A stretch of 38,226 nucleotides of DNA from Candidatus Pelagibacter sp. (GCA_028103285.1 JAOHNF010000006.1:1-38226); one strand, 5' to 3'; shown: positions 1 through 9,176, counted from the stretch's first letter. A program made the numbers and translations. The notes: generated by a model not told the origin, from the sequence alone.

Positions 1-421
1 AGTTAGAACTTATTTTACCCATCTTATAAATAATTTTCCAGCTTTTTAAATCTATTGGCATAACTGACAACCGACTTTGTTTAATAAGCGGTAAGTGAGA
101 AATAGTCTTAGTTTTTTTAATTTTTTCGAGACTTACAGGGTATTTTAGGTCTTCTTGAAACATAACTTGAACGGCAACAAACCTTTCCTTTTTGTCAGTT
201 TTATCAACAAAAGCTTCTTTGATTACCTTAACAATACCTACTATTTCTTTGCCGATGTTAGAGTGGTAAAAAAAACAAAGATCTCCAACTTTCATAGCTT
301 TTAAATTGTTTGCAGCTTGATAATTTCTCACACCATCCCAAGTAGCTCCTTTAGCGCCAGCTTTTTTTTGTTGTTCCAAAGACCAGACATCTGGCTCAGA
401 TTTCATTAACCAATATTTCAT
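1..421 (-). CDS. EVE domain-containing protein (3' end cut by window edge)
   Basis: The minus-strand reading from an ATG at 421 stays open for 140 codons to the window edge, so the stop lies just outside. The N-terminus reads MKYWLMKSEPDVWSLEQQ and is followed by WDGVRNYQAANNLKAMKVGD and a FFYHSN segment. This is the classic order for EVE-domain (thymocyte nuclear protein 1-like, PUA-fold) proteins, and RLSVMPI near the end fits too. Family length is about 135-150 residues, so almost all of the gene is here. EVE proteins are thought to bind modified bases in DNA or RNA; the bacterial role is poorly defined. The start is four bases from the stop of the upstream methyltransferase gene, so the two may be co-transcribed. 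Confidence 0.88.
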   Translation of the reverse strand, partial: MKYWLMKSEPDVWSLEQQKKAGAKGATWDGVRNYQAANNLKAMKVGDLCFFYHSNIGKEIVGIVKVIKEAFVDKTDKKERFVAVQVMFQEDLKYPVSLEKIKKTKTISHLPLIKQSRLSVMPIDLKSWKIIYKMGKISSN

Positions 422-425
422 TCTT

Positions 426-1265
426 TTATAATCTTAATAAGAAATGCCCCCAAAGCATAAATGTTTCTTTATCATTAGTATCAAACTCTTTTGCAACACT
501 ATTAGGACTTTTTCCATAAGTACCTTTAATTTCAAAAATTTTATATCCCTTCGACTTAAAAATTTTTCTATATTCTTGATGTCTAAGTCTATTTTGAAAA
601 AGCATCGATGAATTATATTTCCCCCATTCGTTGTTGTTAAACTTTAAAAAATTCAAACTATTGATATTTTTATCGGTATGTGAATAGTGATCAGAATAAT
701 CGACAGAAGCAGATATAATCCCATTTATTTTAATTATTTTCTTTAATAGATCAAAATTTTCTTTAAGCTCTTCTTCAGGTATGTGTTCCAGGGTAGTCGA
801 TGAAATACAGGCATCAAACTGTAATTTTTTTTCTCTTATTTGCTTCAGATCCATTGGAGCCAAATAATTTAGATTATAAATTTTCTTTAAATCATAAGAT
901 GATTTTGCAAATGGCAATCTATTAACTCTTAATATTTTCGAAATTTGATCATTGGATTGGTTAAATAAATCTAAATCGAGCATATTCGATACATCTATTA
1001 ACGTTTGCTCTAATTTTTGATTAAATTTATAACTTAAATAAATATTTTGAGCTAAAGTTTTGCCTGCACCGATTTCTAATATTGTTTTAGAATTATTTTC
1101 TTTTAAAAATTTAAAGTGGTAATCCCAATAAAAAATAATTTCTTTAAACTTAACACTTGATCTTTTTGTAATTTTTTTTTGTACAAAAAATAATAATTGA
1201 TATAATTCAAAATAACTAAAGATCTTGTACAGTAAAGATTTTATTTTCCAATTTATCTGGAACAT
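426..1265 (-). CDS. class I SAM-dependent methyltransferase
   Basis: The Rossmann-type SAM site is visible as ILEIGAGKTLAQNIYLS about a quarter of the way in. Further on, ACISSTTLEHIPEEEL matches the post-II segment of class I methyltransferases, and SVDYSDHYSHTDKNI follows. I recognise this type from surface-polysaccharide and accessory regions of marine alphaproteobacteria, but the substrate is unknown. The frame is open upstream to a TTG at 1316, giving 296 residues; I prefer the ATG at 1265 (MFQINWKIKSLLYK, 279 residues) because the extension has no ribosome binding site and no ATG. It follows pmbA after 195 bases or more and sits just before the EVE gene. A second methyltransferase (FkbM type) lies on the other side of the tldD/pmbA pair. 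Confidence 0.82.
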   Translation of the reverse strand: MFQINWKIKSLLYKIFSYFELYQLLFFVQKKITKRSSVKFKEIIFYWDYHFKFLKENNSKTILEIGAGKTLAQNIYLSYKFNQKLEQTLIDVSNMLDLDLFNQSNDQISKILRVNRLPFAKSSYDLKKIYNLNYLAPMDLKQIREKKLQFDACISSTTLEHIPEEELKENFDLLKKIIKINGIISASVDYSDHYSHTDKNINSLNFLKFNNNEWGKYNSSMLFQNRLRHQEYRKIFKSKGYKIFEIKGTYGKSPNSVAKEFDTNDKETFMLWGHFLLRL

Positions 1266-1316
1266 TATAAATTTAAAACTGGCCCTTTCATATGGAGAGT
1301 TGGTTTCATTAACCAA

Positions 1317-1511
1317 TGTTTTCCCATAATTTATATGATAAACTTTTTTATAATATCTTACATTACTTTTTGGGTTTGAGTTTAACGCTGTTGATAACAG
1401 GATATTGCAATGAGCTTAATTTCTTCAAGAAATTTTGCTTTCTTTATACTCCAAACATAATTTTTGTGCTTTTCCGATTGCTTCTTTTACTCCTTAACCA
1501 ATACTGTTTTT
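1317..1511. other. 195-base spacer without an intact gene
   Basis: This is one of the longest gene-free stretches in the window. No tRNA, hairpin terminator or long ORF is visible. On the minus strand a short open stretch reads VKEAIGKAQKLCLEYKES, but stops interrupt it on both sides in all nearby frames. This could be the remnant of a gene that once followed pmbA, though I cannot identify the family. The plus-strand reading across it (85 codons) runs into the 3' end of pmbA and is not credible as a gene. Confidence 0.4.
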
Positions 1512-2831
1512 TCATTTTCCCGCAACAACCATGCCTTCTATTAACATCGTTGGTGCATTCGTTGAGTATTTAAACTCAAGATCATCTGCTAAAGTTATAT
1601 TTTTAAACATATCATTAAAATTTCCAGCTATAGTAATTTCACTAACAGGATATTTAAATACTCCATTTTCCAACATAAACCCTGTTGCACCTACAGAATA
1701 GTCTCCAGTAACCAAGTTACTTCCATGACCGATTGTTTCAGTTATATATAATGTTCTTTGATTTACCCTTAAAAGATTTTTGTATGAGATAGATCCTTTT
1801 TCAAAATATAAATTACTTGTTCCTCCGCTTCTACCGTTTGATTTTAGGTTCAATTTCTTTCCATAATAAGTATCAACCAGATAATTTTTTAAAACACCCT
1901 GATCTACTAATTTTAATTCCTTAGTTTTAACTCCTTCATCATCAAAATTCCTTGAACCTAACCCTTTAACTATATCAGGCTTGTCATAAATATTTATTGA
2001 GGATGAAAATATTTCTTCATTTATTTTATCTTTTAAAAACGAAGTTCCTCTTGCTATAGAGGAGGCTGATATTGCGCTTGCTAAGACACTTAATATTCCT
2101 TTTGAAATCCTTCTATCAAAAATAATACTTATTTTTTCACTTTCTATTTTTTGAGGATTTAATTTTTGAATTGTTTTTTTAGCTGCCAATGATCCAATTT
2201 TATTTGGTCTAAGCATATCGTGTAAGTGGCATGTGCTTGTAAATTCATAATCTCTTTCCATTTTATTATTAGTATTTTTTGCAACAGCAACACAAGATGC
2301 TGAGAAAAATGATGACCTATAACCATTTAAAAAACCATCACTGCTTGCTAATATAAAATTTGATTTAGACTCTGAAAAACCAGTTTCTGTATTAATAATC
2401 TCTTTCTTTTCAAGAGCAACCTCTTCAACTTCTTTTAAATATTCAATTTTTTTATCATTCTTAATGTGATCATCATCATATAAATTTAAATCTTTAATTC
2501 TTGTTGCTAGCAAATCTTTATCTGGTAGAGAATTAAATTCATCCTCAGGTGTAATTTTAGTTGTTTCCACACATCTTTCTATTAGGGTTTTAATATTATC
2601 CTCTGATAGATCTGATGATGAAATACTAGATTTTTTCTTACCTATATAAGTTGTTAAACTAACACGCAGACTATCTGATCTGTCTGACTCATCTAGTTTT
2701 CTATTTCTAAAATTAACTGTTTCAGAAATGGAATGTTTCACTATTGCTGTCGAATCTGTTGCACCTAATTTCTTTGCTAAATCAATACAATAAGATGCTT
2801 TTTCTTTTAAATAATCTTGATCTTTGACCAT
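1512..2831 (-). CDS. pmbA: PmbA/TldE-type peptidase subunit
   Basis: This 439-residue protein belongs to the TldD/PmbA (U62) family. The C-terminal half carries GHGSNLVTGDYSVGATGF followed by ENGVFKYPVSEITIAGN, the typical PmbA signature. It lacks the HExxxH zinc motif seen in the neighbouring TldD, as expected for the TldE/PmbA partner. In Escherichia coli TldD and TldE form a heterodimeric metalloprotease that matures microcin B17 and digests unfolded peptides. The start is an ATG six bases below the tldD stop, so the two are almost certainly one operon with tldD first. Length is normal for the family and no frameshift is seen. Confidence 0.95.
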   Translation of the reverse strand: MVKDQDYLKEKASYCIDLAKKLGATDSTAIVKHSISETVNFRNRKLDESDRSDSLRVSLTTYIGKKKSSISSSDLSEDNIKTLIERCVETTKITPEDEFNSLPDKDLLATRIKDLNLYDDDHIKNDKKIEYLKEVEEVALEKKEIINTETGFSESKSNFILASSDGFLNGYRSSFFSASCVAVAKNTNNKMERDYEFTSTCHLHDMLRPNKIGSLAAKKTIQKLNPQKIESEKISIIFDRRISKGILSVLASAISASSIARGTSFLKDKINEEIFSSSINIYDKPDIVKGLGSRNFDDEGVKTKELKLVDQGVLKNYLVDTYYGKKLNLKSNGRSGGTSNLYFEKGSISYKNLLRVNQRTLYITETIGHGSNLVTGDYSVGATGFMLENGVFKYPVSEITIAGNFNDMFKNITLADDLEFKYSTNAPTMLIEGMVVAGK

Positions 2832-2836
2832 ATGAT

Positions 2837-4249
2837 TTATAATTGAGTTCCACCTACAGTCATTTTATCAATTAAGATCGAAGGTTGGGCTACTCCAACT
2901 GGCACACCTTGTCCTGCTTTTCCACAAGTTCCAATACCAGGATCAAGCATCATGTTATTTCCAACCAATGAAACTTCCTTTAAGATTGATGGGCCATCAC
3001 CAATTAATGTTGCCCCCTTGATAGGAGCACCTATTTTACCATTTATGATTTCATAAGCCTCAGTGCAATTAAATACAAACTTTCCTGAAGTAATATCTAC
3101 CTGACCGCCACCAAAACTTACTGCAAATATTCCTTTATCGACTGATTTAATCATTTCTTCTTGAGAGTATTTTCCATTTAGCATCATTGTATTTCTCATT
3201 CTAGGGAGAACTACATGTTTGTAACTTTCTCTTCTCCCACTTCCTGTAGATCTAGTATTCATTAACCTTGCATTTAAACGATCTTGCATAAAGTTTTTTA
3301 ATATACCATTTTCAATTAAAATAGTTTTCTCTGTGGGGGTTCCTTCATCATCAATTGTTAAGCTTCCTCTTCTATTATGCAAAGTCCCATCATCAACAAT
3401 TGTAACTCCTTCACTTGCAACTCTCTGACCCATTAAATTATGAAACGCGGATGTTTTTTTTCTATTAAAATCTCCTTCTAAACCATGACCTATTGCTTCA
3501 TGAATAAGTATTGCAGGCCATCCTGGTCCTAAAACCACTTTCATTTCTCCTGCGGGTGCAGGCTTACTATCTAAATTTACTGAAGCAATTCTAAATGCCT
3601 CATCACATACTTTTTTCCAATTATCATCTTTAAGATATTCATCGTAAGACTGTCTGCCACCAATACCGTAAACGCCGGTTTCTTTTTTGCCATTTTTTTC
3701 GAGCATTACAGAAACATTAAAACGAATTAAAGGCCTAACATCTGTCAGTACTTCACCACCTGATCTAATTATTTCTATAGACTTATGTTCTCCAGAAAAA
3801 CTCGCAGTTACTTGATGAACAATTCCACTTTTTGCTCTTGTATAATTATTAACTTCTTTTAAGAGTTCTAATTTTGATTGAAGTGATTTTTCTTCTATGG
3901 GATTAATATTTTTATAAAATTGTTTATTTGTTTTGGGTATTTTATGATTATAAACACCTTTCTTCGATTTCAAAGTTGAGCTTAAATTATCAGCTGATTG
4001 TTTTAATGAATTTTTTGAAATTTCGTTTGAATGTGAATATGCAACAACCTCACCTGTTACGGCTCTAAAGCCATAACCTAAATCTGAACTATAAGTAGAG
4101 CTTTTAATTTTTTCATCATCCAATACAATAGACTCACTCTTTGAATTTTCTAAATAAAGTTCACCATCGTCAGTGTTATTTAGTGTTTCAGAAATAATTT
4201 TTTCTGCATCATTTCTTGATAAATCTGTTTTGTTAAAGAAATCAGTCAT
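2837..4249 (-). CDS. tldD: metalloprotease TldD
   Basis: Residues 250-254 form the zinc motif HEAIGH, followed by GLEGDFNRKK, the hallmark of TldD. The C-terminal part has DPGIGTCGKAGQGVPVG with the conserved cysteine. Starting from the ATG at 4249 (MTDFFNKTD) the product is 470 residues, close to the usual 480. The frame extends three codons further to a TTG at 4258, which I regard as less likely. TldD is the catalytic subunit of the TldD/TldE cytoplasmic protease that degrades unstructured peptides. pmbA follows after five bases in the same direction. Confidence 0.95.
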   Translation of the reverse strand: MTDFFNKTDLSRNDAEKIISETLNNTDDGELYLENSKSESIVLDDEKIKSSTYSSDLGYGFRAVTGEVVAYSHSNEISKNSLKQSADNLSSTLKSKKGVYNHKIPKTNKQFYKNINPIEEKSLQSKLELLKEVNNYTRAKSGIVHQVTASFSGEHKSIEIIRSGGEVLTDVRPLIRFNVSVMLEKNGKKETGVYGIGGRQSYDEYLKDDNWKKVCDEAFRIASVNLDSKPAPAGEMKVVLGPGWPAILIHEAIGHGLEGDFNRKKTSAFHNLMGQRVASEGVTIVDDGTLHNRRGSLTIDDEGTPTEKTILIENGILKNFMQDRLNARLMNTRSTGSGRRESYKHVVLPRMRNTMMLNGKYSQEEMIKSVDKGIFAVSFGGGQVDITSGKFVFNCTEAYEIINGKIGAPIKGATLIGDGPSILKEVSLVGNNMMLDPGIGTCGKAGQGVPVGVAQPSILIDKMTVGGTQL

Positions 4250-4258
4250 ACTAATCAA

Positions 4259-4407
4259 ATAGTAGTTATAATTTTTTTTTCAATTAGTATATTTTGCATA
4301 TATTTAAGTAGCTAACTCAAGGTAATTTTACTAATTAATAAACAAAAAGATAATAAATCTGATCCACGTTAGGCGCTACAAATTCAGTACCAATAAGTGT
4401 TATTAGG
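4259..4407. other. spacer between tldD and the FkbM methyltransferase gene
   Basis: About 150 bases, very AT-rich. On the minus strand, upstream of tldD, a TATACT-like -10 can be seen around 4285-4290 without a convincing -35. No RNA gene or strong hairpin terminator is visible. It separates the FkbM gene from the tldD-pmbA pair, so these are probably two transcription units. Confidence 0.35.
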
Positions 4408-5166
4408 TTATTTCTTCCAAATTTCATTAATAGCTACATCATCTTGAAATATTATATTTTCTTTCTTATATCCTAAATCATATAAAAATTTATCTATTAA
4501 TTCTAAAGTGATACTTTTTGGAATTAAAGTTGGATGTTTTTCTAACATAATTAAAGTATTATAATTTTTAAGAGTATTTTTTGCTCCTTGCAAAATTTCA
4601 TACTCAGCCCCCTCAACGTCAATCTTAATAAATTTAGGATCAAGACCAAATTTTTCCACAAGGAAATCTATCTTAAAAGATTTAATAATTTCTTCATTAT
4701 TAAAATTTTCAATTTCTTCAGAATAAACTAGATGACCATATTTTGTTTGTTTTTTATTTACAACGTTACCACTTCCAATAGGGTTAAAAATAAACTCTAA
4801 CTTAATATGTTTAAATAATTTTTTTAGAACTCCTAAATTATTTAATAAATCTTTTTTATAATTAGGATCAGGCTCACATAAAACAAAAGTATCTTTGTTA
4901 TTAGCTTTTGGCGCCAAAAGAAATGCATAAGACCCATGATGAGCCCCAACATCAATAAAGTCTCCTCCACTATAAAAATTAAAAACAATGTCAGATTCTT
5001 CTTTTAATCTGGGGTAATCTTTCCAATAATTTAACAATGAAACAATTTGTAAATTTACAGAATATTTTTTTTTATCCCATAGAAGTGTAGAAGCAGGAAC
5101 ATATTTCTCAAATTTTTTTAAAAAAGTATAGAGAAAAGGAATTGTTCTTTTTAATGCTAAAGACAA
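4408..5166 (-). CDS. FkbM family methyltransferase
   Basis: The 252-residue product carries DFIDVGAHHGSYAFLLAP (SAM motif I), VLCEPDPNY (motif II) and FIKIDVEGAEYEILQGAKN, which together define the FkbM family. These enzymes O-methylate sugars or polyketides and in bacteria often sit in surface-glycan loci. The frame begins at a TTG (5166) with no good ribosome binding site and no in-frame ATG in the N-terminal half. Another frame just upstream offers an ATG at 5219 whose 20-codon reading ends inside this gene, which suggests a frameshifted or rearranged 5' end. Function is firm at family level only; the substrate is unknown. Confidence 0.85.
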   Translation of the reverse strand: MSLALKRTIPFLYTFLKKFEKYVPASTLLWDKKKYSVNLQIVSLLNYWKDYPRLKEESDIVFNFYSGGDFIDVGAHHGSYAFLLAPKANNKDTFVLCEPDPNYKKDLLNNLGVLKKLFKHIKLEFIFNPIGSGNVVNKKQTKYGHLVYSEEIENFNNEEIIKSFKIDFLVEKFGLDPKFIKIDVEGAEYEILQGAKNTLKNYNTLIMLEKHPTLIPKSITLELIDKFLYDLGYKKENIIFQDDVAINEIWKK

Positions 5167-5219
5167 GTTAATTTTTCGTTAATTGGCATTGAAAATAGTT
5201 TATTTTTTTCAGTCTTCAT
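5157..5219 (-). other. 20-codon upstream reading frame overlapping the FkbM start
   Basis: An ATG at 5219 opens a reading frame on the minus strand beginning MKTEKNKLFSMPINEK. It stops with TAG at 5157-5159, ten bases inside the FkbM coding frame. A single-base change near 5165-5170 would fuse it to the FkbM frame and give that gene a normal ATG start. It is therefore either the true N-terminus displaced by a frameshift, or a short leader ORF translationally coupled to the TTG start. Confidence 0.3.
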
Positions 5220-5324
5220 ATTAATTTTTAAATTTAAGTAAAAAATATTTCTATAGTATATATATTTCTTTGTTATCGACATCAAAATTTTTTGAAATCA
5301 ATTATGGTTTTACCTATACTTACC

Positions 5325-6401
5325 TTATATTTTTAATCCAGGTCCTTTCATATAAGGTGCATTTTCATCCAGCGGCCATCTTGATTTGGCCGATATATTT
5401 AAGTCATCTATTAAGTTTTTTTTGAATCTTTGTATGCCAGCCCAAGCAATCATTGCTGCGTTATCACCACAAAATTTTAAATCAGGATAAATAGCTTTAA
5501 AATTCATTTCTTGTGATAAATTAGACAAGGTATATCTAATAGACTTATTAGCTGCAACACCACCGGCAACTATTAATTGAAAATTTATTTTTTTAGTCTT
5601 GTTTCTAAACATTTCTACTGCAACTTTAGTTTTTTTATAAAGGATTTTATTAATAGTATTTTGAAATGAAGCAGCCAAATTATATTTTAATTTTTCCTCT
5701 CCATTAATTTTTTTAGACTCTCGTAAAACAGCAGTCTTAAGACCTGCAAAAGATAAATTGCATCCCGCGCGATTAATTATTGGTTCTGGAAGTTTAAAAA
5801 ATTCTTTATCACCTAGTTTAGCAAATTTTTCAACATTAGGTCCACCAGGATAACCTAAATCTAACATCCTCGCAGTTTTATCAAACGCTTCACCCAATGC
5901 ATCATCAATAGTGGTTCCTAATTGTTCATATTCATTTACATCTTTCACTATGAGAAACTGAGTATGACCTCCAGATATTAATAAAAGTAAGTATGGAAAC
6001 TCAGTTTTTTCTTGTAATCCCGGACTTAATGCGTGACCTTCTAAATGGTTAACGCCTACAAAAGGTTTGTTAGAAAACGCTGCAATTGATTTTCCAATAT
6101 TTAATCCAACAGTTAAACAAACTATTAAACCAGGACCAGCAGTCGCTGCAACACCATCTACTTCTTCAATAGCAATTTTACTTTCTTTCAAAGCTGTATC
6201 TATAATGTACTCTATATTTTCTAAATGGGCTCTTGCAGCTAACTCAGGTACAACGCCTCCAAATTTCTTATGTTCTTCAATTTGACTTGAGACAATATTG
6301 GACAAAATATCCGCTGTTCCATTATCATTTTCTCTAATAATTGCTGCAGCCGTTTCATCACAACTTGTTTCAATTCCTAAAAAAGTTATTTTTTTTGTCA
6401 T
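5325..6401 (-). CDS. tsaD: tRNA N6-adenosine threonylcarbamoyltransferase TsaD
   Basis: The 358-residue protein starts FLGIETSCDETAAAI and has the metal-binding HLEGH (H119, H123), GGHTQFLIV, LGYPGGPNVEKFA and CGDNAAMIAWAG near the end. All are diagnostic of TsaD/Kae1/YgjD ASKHA-fold proteins. It transfers the threonylcarbamoyl group from TC-AMP to A37 of ANN-decoding tRNAs, together with TsaB and TsaE, which are not in this window. Start is the ATG at 6401. It diverges from hemC across 60 bases, an arrangement common in alphaproteobacteria. Length is normal. Confidence 0.97.
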   Translation of the reverse strand: MTKKITFLGIETSCDETAAAIIRENDNGTADILSNIVSSQIEEHKKFGGVVPELAARAHLENIEYIIDTALKESKIAIEEVDGVAATAGPGLIVCLTVGLNIGKSIAAFSNKPFVGVNHLEGHALSPGLQEKTEFPYLLLLISGGHTQFLIVKDVNEYEQLGTTIDDALGEAFDKTARMLDLGYPGGPNVEKFAKLGDKEFFKLPEPIINRAGCNLSFAGLKTAVLRESKKINGEEKLKYNLAASFQNTINKILYKKTKVAVEMFRNKTKKINFQLIVAGGVAANKSIRYTLSNLSQEMNFKAIYPDLKFCGDNAAMIAWAGIQRFKKNLIDDLNISAKSRWPLDENAPYMKGPGLKI

Positions 6402-6426
6402 AGTTTACTTTTTTAATTTTTAAATA

Positions 6427-6455
6427 GTATAAATTAGATCTATCAAATATATAAT
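6427..6455. promoter_or_regulatory. divergent tsaD/hemC promoter region
   Basis: A TATAAT at 6450-6455 points toward hemC and ends six bases before its ATG, so a start seven bases downstream would fall on the ATG itself (leaderless). On the other strand a TATACT (6432-6427) points to tsaD. Neither has a good -35. Inferred from -10 matches only. Confidence 0.4.
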
Positions 6456-6461
6456 CAATTA

Positions 6462-7382
6462 ATGACTAAAATTACAATTGGAGCCAGAGGAAGCAAGCTT
6501 TCTATTGCATATGTAGAAAAGGTAAAAGAACTTTTGCTAAAAGAAAATAAAGAGCTAAAAAAAGAGAATATTAATTTTAAAGCCATTAAAACTTCCGGTG
6601 ATTTATATCAAAATATAAAAATCTCCGAGATTGGAGGTAAAAATTTATTTTGTAAGGAAATTGAAAAAGAATTAATAAATAATAATATAGATATGGCGAT
6701 GCACTCCTTGAAAGATATGGAGTCTGTAGAGGATAATAAACTAATTATTGGCGCATATATTAAAAGAAATGATTTTAGAGATGTTATTATAAGTAATAAA
6801 ATTAAAGGTTTAGAAGATCTTAAAGATAAAATAGTTATTGGTTCTAGCTCCAGACGGAGAGAACTACAACTTAAAAAAATTAATCAAAATATATCGGTCG
6901 TTAACATTAGAGGAAATATTGATACTAGAATTAAAAAACTTGAAGAAGAAAAATTAGACGGAATAATTTTAGCTGCCGCAGGAGTTAAAAGTTTAAATTT
7001 AAATAATAAAATAAGCATATCATTTGACACGGAAGTAGTTTTACCAGCAGCAGGGCAAGGAATTATCGCAGTGCAATGTAAAAAAAATGACGAAGTAGCA
7101 AAAAATTTTTTAAAAAATATTAATGATCCAGAAACTGAATTATGTGCAAAAGCCGAACGTAAAATGCTTCAAGTAATAGGAGGTGATTGTGAAACAGCAG
7201 TAGGGGGCTTGGCTGTCATAGAAAACAATAATCTTAAATTAAAAGCGCAGTTATTTTCAGACTCAGGTGCTGAAAGTTTTGAGTATGAATTCACTGGCCG
7301 AGATGTAGATGCGATTAATATTGGAAAAGCTGTCGGAGAAAAATTGTTAAACTTAGCAGGTGCAGAATTTAAAAAAAAATGA
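6462..7382 (+). CDS. hemC: hydroxymethylbilane synthase (porphobilinogen deaminase)
   Basis: Length is 306 residues. GARGSKLS opens the protein, AMHSLKDME holds the catalytic aspartate (D85), SSSRRRELQL supplies substrate-binding arginines, and GGDCETAVGG carries the cysteine (C243) that anchors the dipyrromethane cofactor. It polymerises four porphobilinogens into hydroxymethylbilane in the cytoplasm. hemD starts four bases before its end, so the product passes to the next enzyme of the same operon. It heads the run hemC-hemD-mscS-yggT-folD. Confidence 0.97.
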   Translation: MTKITIGARGSKLSIAYVEKVKELLLKENKELKKENINFKAIKTSGDLYQNIKISEIGGKNLFCKEIEKELINNNIDMAMHSLKDMESVEDNKLIIGAYIKRNDFRDVIISNKIKGLEDLKDKIVIGSSSRRRELQLKKINQNISVVNIRGNIDTRIKKLEEEKLDGIILAAAGVKSLNLNNKISISFDTEVVLPAAGQGIIAVQCKKNDEVAKNFLKNINDPETELCAKAERKMLQVIGGDCETAVGGLAVIENNNLKLKAQLFSDSGAESFEYEFTGRDVDAINIGKAVGEKLLNLAGAEFKKK

Positions 7383-8077
7383 ATATCTTACTAACCAGAC
7401 CATTAATTGATGCGGAAGATTTAATGGGAAAGTTTTTTTCTCTTGGTCATAAAATTATTCATATCCCAACTTTAAAAATATCAGCAGCCAATTTTGTTCC
7501 TGCTGATGCTAACAAATACGATGTATTTATTTTTACAAGTGCAAATGCGATTAGAAATTTAAGATTGATTAATCACGATAAGAATAAGATTTGTTTCTGT
7601 GTTGGGTCTATTACTGAAAAAATTGTAAGACAAGCTGGTTATAACAACACAATTTCCGCAGGCGGAACAGTTAATGCTTTAAAAAATATTATTTTAAATT
7701 CAGATCAAATCGATAAAAAAAAATCTATAGCTTATTTCTGCGGTGATAATATTTCTTCAAACTTAGACATGGAGCTTAAAAAAGAAGGGCACCGGATTGA
7801 TAAAATTATTAATTATACTTCAGAAAAAATCACCGATCTTAATGAAGAAAATAACAAAATAATAAACAATTATCCTCCGGACATAATTTTCATTTACTCA
7901 AAAAGAAGCGCTGAAAGCTTTATTGAAATAGTAAAAAAATACGCTCTCAATGGCTTAATGACAGACTCTAGAGTATTATGTATAAGTGAAAAAGTTTTAA
8001 GTGTATTAAAGAATTCAGGGTGGAAAAAATTGGAAATTTTTGAGCCTGGAGAAGAAATAATAAAACTAGAAGTATAA
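7379..8077 (+). CDS. hemD: uroporphyrinogen-III synthase
   Basis: This 232-residue protein begins NILLTRPLIDAEDL, then has DVFIFTSANAIRNL in the first lobe and DIIFIYSKRSAESF in the second, the usual HemD pattern in a poorly conserved family. It closes and inverts ring D of hydroxymethylbilane to make uroporphyrinogen III. The start overlaps hemC by ATGA, which supports translational coupling and the assignment. Sequence conservation is low, so position beside hemC is part of the evidence. Confidence 0.9.
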   Translation: MNILLTRPLIDAEDLMGKFFSLGHKIIHIPTLKISAANFVPADANKYDVFIFTSANAIRNLRLINHDKNKICFCVGSITEKIVRQAGYNNTISAGGTVNALKNIILNSDQIDKKKSIAYFCGDNISSNLDMELKKEGHRIDKIINYTSEKITDLNEENNKIINNYPPDIIFIYSKRSAESFIEIVKKYALNGLMTDSRVLCISEKVLSVLKNSGWKKLEIFEPGEEIIKLEV

Positions 8078-8081
8078 AAAA

Positions 8082-9176
8082 ATGGAAATATTACAAAATT
8101 TTAAAAGTTTATTTTTTGACGTATGGAAAAAAGGAATTTCTGGAGTTAATATTTCAGAGATAATTATCGCGTTATTGATTTTTTTACTTTTTTTGTTTTT
8201 AAGAGGTGTTTTCTCTAAGTTTGTAGTCAAACGTTTAGAAAACTATGTATTAAAAACTACGAACAATTTCGATAATTCTTTGGTTTTTTCTATGGAGGGA
8301 CCAGCGAAATTTTTTCCTGTTGTCCTGGGATTTTTTGTTTCAACAAGTTATTTAACAGTTGAAACTCAAGCAGCTCAGTTTTTAGAAACAGTTAATCGTT
8401 CTTTAATTACTATTTTAATATTTTGGACATTTCATCAAATCATAGGCCCCTTATCCGCTGTAATTAAATCAGTCGGTGGTTTACTTTCTAAAGATTTAAT
8501 TAATTGGATTATTAAAGCAATAAAAGTTTTAATTTTTATTTTAGGTCTTGCTGCGGTGCTCGAACTTTGGGGAATTAAAATAGGTCCAATCATTGCAGGA
8601 CTAGGTTTGTTTGGTGTTGCTGTAGCGTTAGGTGCGCAAGATTTATTTAAAAATTTAATTTCAGGTATATTAGTTTTAGTAGAAAGAAGATTTCAAGTTG
8701 GTGACTGGATCTGTGTCGAAGACGTTATCGAAGGAACCGTCGAAAGCATTGGATTCAGGTCAACTGTTGTAAGGAGATTTGATAAATCTCAAGCAACAAT
8801 TCCGAATTTCCAATTTGCTGAAAATGCAGTGATTAATTATACACAAACCACGAATAGAAGAATTAATTGGATGATTGGATTGGAATATAGAACTACCAGC
8901 GAACAATTAAAAAATATCAAAAATCAAATTGAAAGTTATATAAAAAAAAGTGATGACTTTATTAAATCTGAAAGCACCATGCTTTCAGTTAAGATAGACC
9001 AATTTGCTGCAAGCTCAATAGACATAAGATTAATATGTTTTACAAAAACTAAACAATTTCAAGAGTGGCTTAATGTGAAAGATACTCTTGCTATAGAAAT
9101 TAAAGATATTGTTGAAAAAAATAAAGCATCTTTTGCTTTTCCAAGTACATCAATTTACGTGGAGAAAAATGGATGA
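8082..9176 (+). CDS. MscS-family mechanosensitive ion channel
   Basis: Length is 364 residues. Several hydrophobic helices fill the first half, and the pore-lining helix and start of the beta domain are recognisable at about 165-210 in GLGLFGVAVALGAQDLFKN followed by VERRFQVGDWI and GTVESIGFRSTVVR. These match the MscS signature (glycine/alanine-rich TM3, then the GD.I. and G.VE.I..R.T blocks). It lies in the inner membrane and probably releases solutes during hypo-osmotic shock. It starts four bases after hemD and overlaps yggT by four. Confidence 0.93.
   Translation: MEILQNFKSLFFDVWKKGISGVNISEIIIALLIFLLFLFLRGVFSKFVVKRLENYVLKTTNNFDNSLVFSMEGPAKFFPVVLGFFVSTSYLTVETQAAQFLETVNRSLITILIFWTFHQIIGPLSAVIKSVGGLLSKDLINWIIKAIKVLIFILGLAAVLELWGIKIGPIIAGLGLFGVAVALGAQDLFKNLISGILVLVERRFQVGDWICVEDVIEGTVESIGFRSTVVRRFDKSQATIPNFQFAENAVINYTQTTNRRINWMIGLEYRTTSEQLKNIKNQIESYIKKSDDFIKSESTMLSVKIDQFAASSIDIRLICFTKTKQFQEWLNVKDTLAIEIKDIVEKNKASFAFPSTSIYVEKNG

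Noticed and set aside
1316..1573. 85-codon plus-strand ORF across the pmbA 3' end
   Set aside because: Phe/Leu-rich translation of AT-rich DNA, overlaps pmbA on the other strand, no ribosome binding site or family resemblance.
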